Shown in pieces: positions 12,792 through 15,167 of a stretch of DNA of 15,167 nucleotides (its first letter is position 1; each line of letters starts with the position of its first letter). Under the pieces are notes generated by a model. That model saw nothing but the letters and a program-made list of their open reading frames with translations, did no database searches and had not been told where the DNA came from. The stretch lies in the NCBI GenBank assembly GCA_947258895.1, contig CAMYKE010000007.1, positions 1 to 15,167 on the forward strand, read 5' to 3'. Source of the stretch: an uncultured Pseudomonadales bacterium. Its GTDB lineage: Bacteria > Pseudomonadota > Gammaproteobacteria > Pseudomonadales > IMCC2047. The translations under genes and the position numbers were made by a program.

Positions 12792-13125
12792 GTGAGGGAC
12801 TTTCCGTATTTTCCGTGAACAACCTGGCCAGCTTGAGATCATCCTCTGCGATTTTGCATCGATTCCGGAGACAGTGTCAGTGTACTTCACAATCTCCTAG
12901 TTTCGGCGCTGGGCATATGATTTGGAATTTTGAATGCTGTTCAGGGGCGGAACCGAACTACCGAAGGGAGGATCTTCAATTTTCGGACAATTCGCCTATT
13001 TTATTATTTTTCAGTAACTTATCGAGACGCCTGCCACTCAAAATCTCGTACCATGTAGAGCCTTGCAGCACCAGTTTACGCAAAGTTCTCGCAAGAAAAG
13101 CGACGATGTTATTCCGACGGATGAG
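12792..13125. other. Intergenic stretch without a recognised gene
   Basis: Between the oxidase promoter region and the stop of the GHKL ATPase gene. A plus-strand open frame (12815-13246) has no family resemblance and overlaps the ATPase gene. The A+T-rich run at about 12990-13015 (TTTTATTATTTTTC) is the most notable string. I see no hairpin strong enough to call a terminator for the ATPase gene. Confidence 0.4.
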
Positions 13126-14955
13126 TCATCGAAGGTTTTCCTCTGTATACAGGGAAATTTCGAGCATTCGCTCCAGGAGTTCGTCCGGCCGCATACCCGG
13201 AAAGTTCTTTAACACCATCTCCTTGGCGTACAAACGGCAGATATAGCGCAACTTTAATGCCTTGGTGCGTGAGGCATAGACGAAATCACGGTGACCGCTG
13301 TTGATGATGATCAGATTGCGTTCTACGTCAAAGCGCGACCGCCAAAGCTCCCCCGCAGCACGCTGAAACGAGTAGGCTGGCAGGCCGTGCTTGTTATCTT
13401 CCCCCGAGCGTCCGCTTTGTACCAGGTGTTCCGTGACCGTGATCAAGGCATCGGCCTCACAAGTGAGGCCCGCTTCAGAGGCAGTCAATTCAAGTCGGAC
13501 CAGGCCCGGTTCATCGGCTGCTTGGAACGTCATGATTTCGGCATCGGTGTTTTCCAGTTCGCCGACGCCCTCCACGAGGCGCCAGTGGTAATGAATCTCC
13601 CGGTCAATCTGGCGCTGCTGTTGGTCGCGCGCAAGCGCGCGAAATGTACGTGACTGAGACACCCTGACCACGCTGGATCTTGGTGATATGCGGACACTGG
13701 CCAGAGGTCCCGCAAACTCAAAAAACTGTTTCTGTCGCGAATCACCAGCTGCTACATCGTTTCCATCTGCCGCATCTACCACGGTAAGTCCGGCTGTAGA
13801 ATCATCCGCTGTTTCTGCACCAGAACTCGACACTTGATCATCTCTAGTTGATCCATCACCACCTGGCTTCACCGCGGTCTGACGCTGTAGATCGAACCAG
13901 TCGTATTCTTCTGCGGGAAGTGCGATCAACGCTTCGCGAAATGCGCGCGTGATGGTCCGCAAAATCTGACGACTGGCACGTTCTTCCTCAGCACGCTGCT
14001 GGGCTTCGATTGCCTGGTTGAGAATCGCCTCAACCGGTTTCAAGGCCGAGACCAGGCCTGCCAATTGCTCGTCCTGAATCACCCCGAGCCGCGTTCCTGG
14101 TGTGAGTTGTAGCCTGGGGGCATCCACAATGCCTTGCAGGTATGGGCTGTTCCACGGGGCGTGCGCCAACGCCTCGAGCTCGGTGATGGTAGAGAGAACC
14201 CGGGTGCCGGATCGATACAACCCCACCCCACCGTTGCTTCCGGGTTCGGTCAGATAGATTTCCAGGTAGACGGACTCCGGGGCTGGCAAGTCGTGGAGCA
14301 GGCGGCCGTCAAACTTCCGGGGCTCCACTAAAAAGTGCTTGCGCGCCTGGCGGTCCGTGACCGTAATGGAGACGCCTGATTGACGAATGCGGTCGCGCAG
14401 CTCCGAGGCCAGGTACCATTGAATCTTCTCCCCTGAAAACTGCCGAAGGCCCGGTAACAGCGGCTTGACCGTGAGTTCCGTGCCGGTCTCCGCGAACAGG
14501 GTGCGCCGCTGCGTGACCGTATAACTCGGATCTCCCTTGGCCATGCGCATCTCATAACACCTGCCATCGGCGGAGGGCGAGCGCATCAGCAGCGTCTCGC
14601 CCACTGTCCAGAAACTCAATAGACCGATGCCAAACTCACCCTGCAGGCCGTCTGCTCCGTTGGCCTTGAGCTGTCGCTTGATGGAGTCACAAATGTGAGT
14701 GGCGACGTATTTAAAGTTTGGCACCCCTTCCTCGTCTTGCGGGATGCCTTTGCCATTGTCACGGATGCGCAGAAACGGCTCGTTGTGCTCTCGGCCACGG
14801 ATGATCTCGATTTCGGTGGCACCGGCGTCGATACTGTTTTCGACAAACTCGGCCACCGCTTTGAGCGGATTACTTTGCGACAGGGCGATGATGGTGATCG
14901 CGTTCCAGTCATCCCCAATGCGCAGTTTTCCTTTGGTGCGATTTAATGTGCTCAA
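13126..14955 (-). CDS. GHKL ATPase, MutL/MORC-like, with an internal Ig-like domain
   Basis: A 609-residue protein. The N-terminal GHKL ATPase has all nucleotide-site motifs: AVAEFVENSIDAGA (33-46; Glu36 and Asn40 match the catalytic Glu and Mg-binding Asn of MutL), RDNGKGI (65-71), GEFGIGLLSFW (106-116) and ETGTELTV (156-163). A transducer-like region follows to about 290 (YLEIYLTEPGSNGGVGLYRS, VDAPRLQLTPGTRLG). Helices rich in E/Q/R (295-345) suggest a coiled coil. A low-complexity linker (365-408) leads to an Ig-like beta domain (about 418-508: VRISPRSSVVRVSQSRTFRA ... ADALITV). The C-terminal block WRSRFDVERNLIIINSGHRD, YICRLYAKEMVL is helical with a typical V-N-x-x-H strand. Cytoplasmic; probably an ATP-gated clamp. 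Start is TTG 14955 (no in-frame ATG fits) with only TTTAGG upstream. A gene just ahead on the same strand leaves a gap of about 50 bp, suggesting an operon. Related ATPases occur beside restriction or DNA-processing genes. Confidence 0.85.
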   Translation of the reverse strand: MSTLNRTKGKLRIGDDWNAITIIALSQSNPLKAVAEFVENSIDAGATEIEIIRGREHNEPFLRIRDNGKGIPQDEEGVPNFKYVATHICDSIKRQLKANGADGLQGEFGIGLLSFWTVGETLLMRSPSADGRCYEMRMAKGDPSYTVTQRRTLFAETGTELTVKPLLPGLRQFSGEKIQWYLASELRDRIRQSGVSITVTDRQARKHFLVEPRKFDGRLLHDLPAPESVYLEIYLTEPGSNGGVGLYRSGTRVLSTITELEALAHAPWNSPYLQGIVDAPRLQLTPGTRLGVIQDEQLAGLVSALKPVEAILNQAIEAQQRAEEERASRQILRTITRAFREALIALPAEEYDWFDLQRQTAVKPGGDGSTRDDQVSSSGAETADDSTAGLTVVDAADGNDVAAGDSRQKQFFEFAGPLASVRISPRSSVVRVSQSRTFRALARDQQQRQIDREIHYHWRLVEGVGELENTDAEIMTFQAADEPGLVRLELTASEAGLTCEADALITVTEHLVQSGRSGEDNKHGLPAYSFQRAAGELWRSRFDVERNLIIINSGHRDFVYASRTKALKLRYICRLYAKEMVLKNFPGMRPDELLERMLEISLYTEENLR

Positions 14956-15005
14956 GTCATGGCCTAAAGTGATTCAATCCGGGGAAACAAGCACGATGCC
15001 TTCGC

Positions 15006-15167
15006 TCATGCCAATCCTGTTATCTTATTCAATTGCGCAAAATACTGCATCATTAGCTTCGGCTGCTTTTCTACGATGCATAATGATCCAATTCCAGGCA
15101 CGAATTGTAAATTCAATTTACCCACAATATCTGTCCATTCTGTTTGCAGGCCAGCAGGGCTGGGCCG
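15006..15167 (-). CDS. C-terminal tail of an unrecognised protein (cut by window edge)
   Basis: On the minus strand the frame is open from the right edge to a TGA at 15006-15008, giving 53 residues with no start inside the window: WTDIVGKLNLQFVPGIGSLC (11-30), then IVEKQPKLMMQYFAQLNKIT and GLA. The composition is protein-like (mixed hydrophobic strand, then an amphipathic helix). I do not recognise the family. It ends about 50 bp before the start of the GHKL ATPase on the same strand, so the two are probably co-transcribed. The identity of this gene would tell what the ATPase works with. Confidence 0.6.
   Translation of the reverse strand, partial: RPSPAGLQTEWTDIVGKLNLQFVPGIGSLCIVEKQPKLMMQYFAQLNKITGLA

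Noticed and set aside
12815..13246. 143-codon plus-strand open frame
   Set aside because: It overlaps the end of the GHKL ATPase on the other strand and its translation has no family-like pattern.
14967..15009. Short minus-strand frame (11 codons) with ATG overlapping the stop of the edge gene
   Set aside because: The ATGA overlap is attractive, but the frame closes after 11 residues; it could at most be a leader for the ATPase gene.

Overview
The window looks like a piece of a proteobacterial chromosome, most likely gammaproteobacterial. This rests on gene content (HxlR, TetR, NmrA-type and DUF1772 genes, MarC, a siderophore-reductase relic), Shine-Dalgarno-type start sites and moderate to high G+C with local A+T-rich genes. 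No rRNA, tRNA, CRISPR array, transposase or integrase was found, so the assignment stays tentative. The region is accessory in character: small stress, detoxification and redox genes, two decayed genes, and several long stretches without a gene.

Left part (1-3800). The tail of a metallo-beta-lactamase-fold hydrolase enters from the left edge. It is followed by a frameshifted relic of an S41-type peptidase-like protein and a non-coding stretch with complex inverted repeats. Next, a small thioredoxin-fold protein (minus strand) diverges from an HxlR-type regulator (plus strand), with a perfect 12-bp dyad just before the regulator's preferred start. An SRPBCC/AHSA1-type protein follows the regulator. 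Convergent to it is a siderophore-interacting reductase that has lost an internal segment, its frame and its natural end.

Middle part (3800-6660). A two-gene operon (NmrA-like NAD(P)-binding protein, then a DUF1772 membrane protein, coupled by an ATGA overlap) diverges from a TetR regulator. Their shared intergenic region holds three abutting 15-bp near-palindromes. These overlap good promoter candidates for both directions, so this is a self-contained TetR-controlled unit. About 800 bp without a convincing gene follows.

Cassette-like part (6660-10510). Seven short genes lie on the plus strand with 62-99 bp gaps: an exported rhodanese, a short glyoxalase-like protein, a P-loop kinase, MarC, a second glyoxalase-like protein, a DUF3592 membrane protein and a small acidic protein. 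They differ visibly in base composition. Several gaps hold attC-like pieces: GCGTT cores just before genes, an RYYYAAC core just after one, and paired arms with an extra base. I read this as an eroded gene-cassette array without a visible integrase. That is an inference, but a testable one.

Right part (10600-15167). A minus-strand series holds a VOC protein, a Tat-exported FAD-linked (BBE-type) oxidase that lacks the usual cysteine flavin link, and a 609-residue GHKL (MutL/MORC-like) ATPase with an Ig-like domain. Before the ATPase in transcription order is the tail of an unrecognised gene that continues beyond the window. The ATPase and that gene may be one end of a DNA-processing or defence module whose remainder is outside the window.
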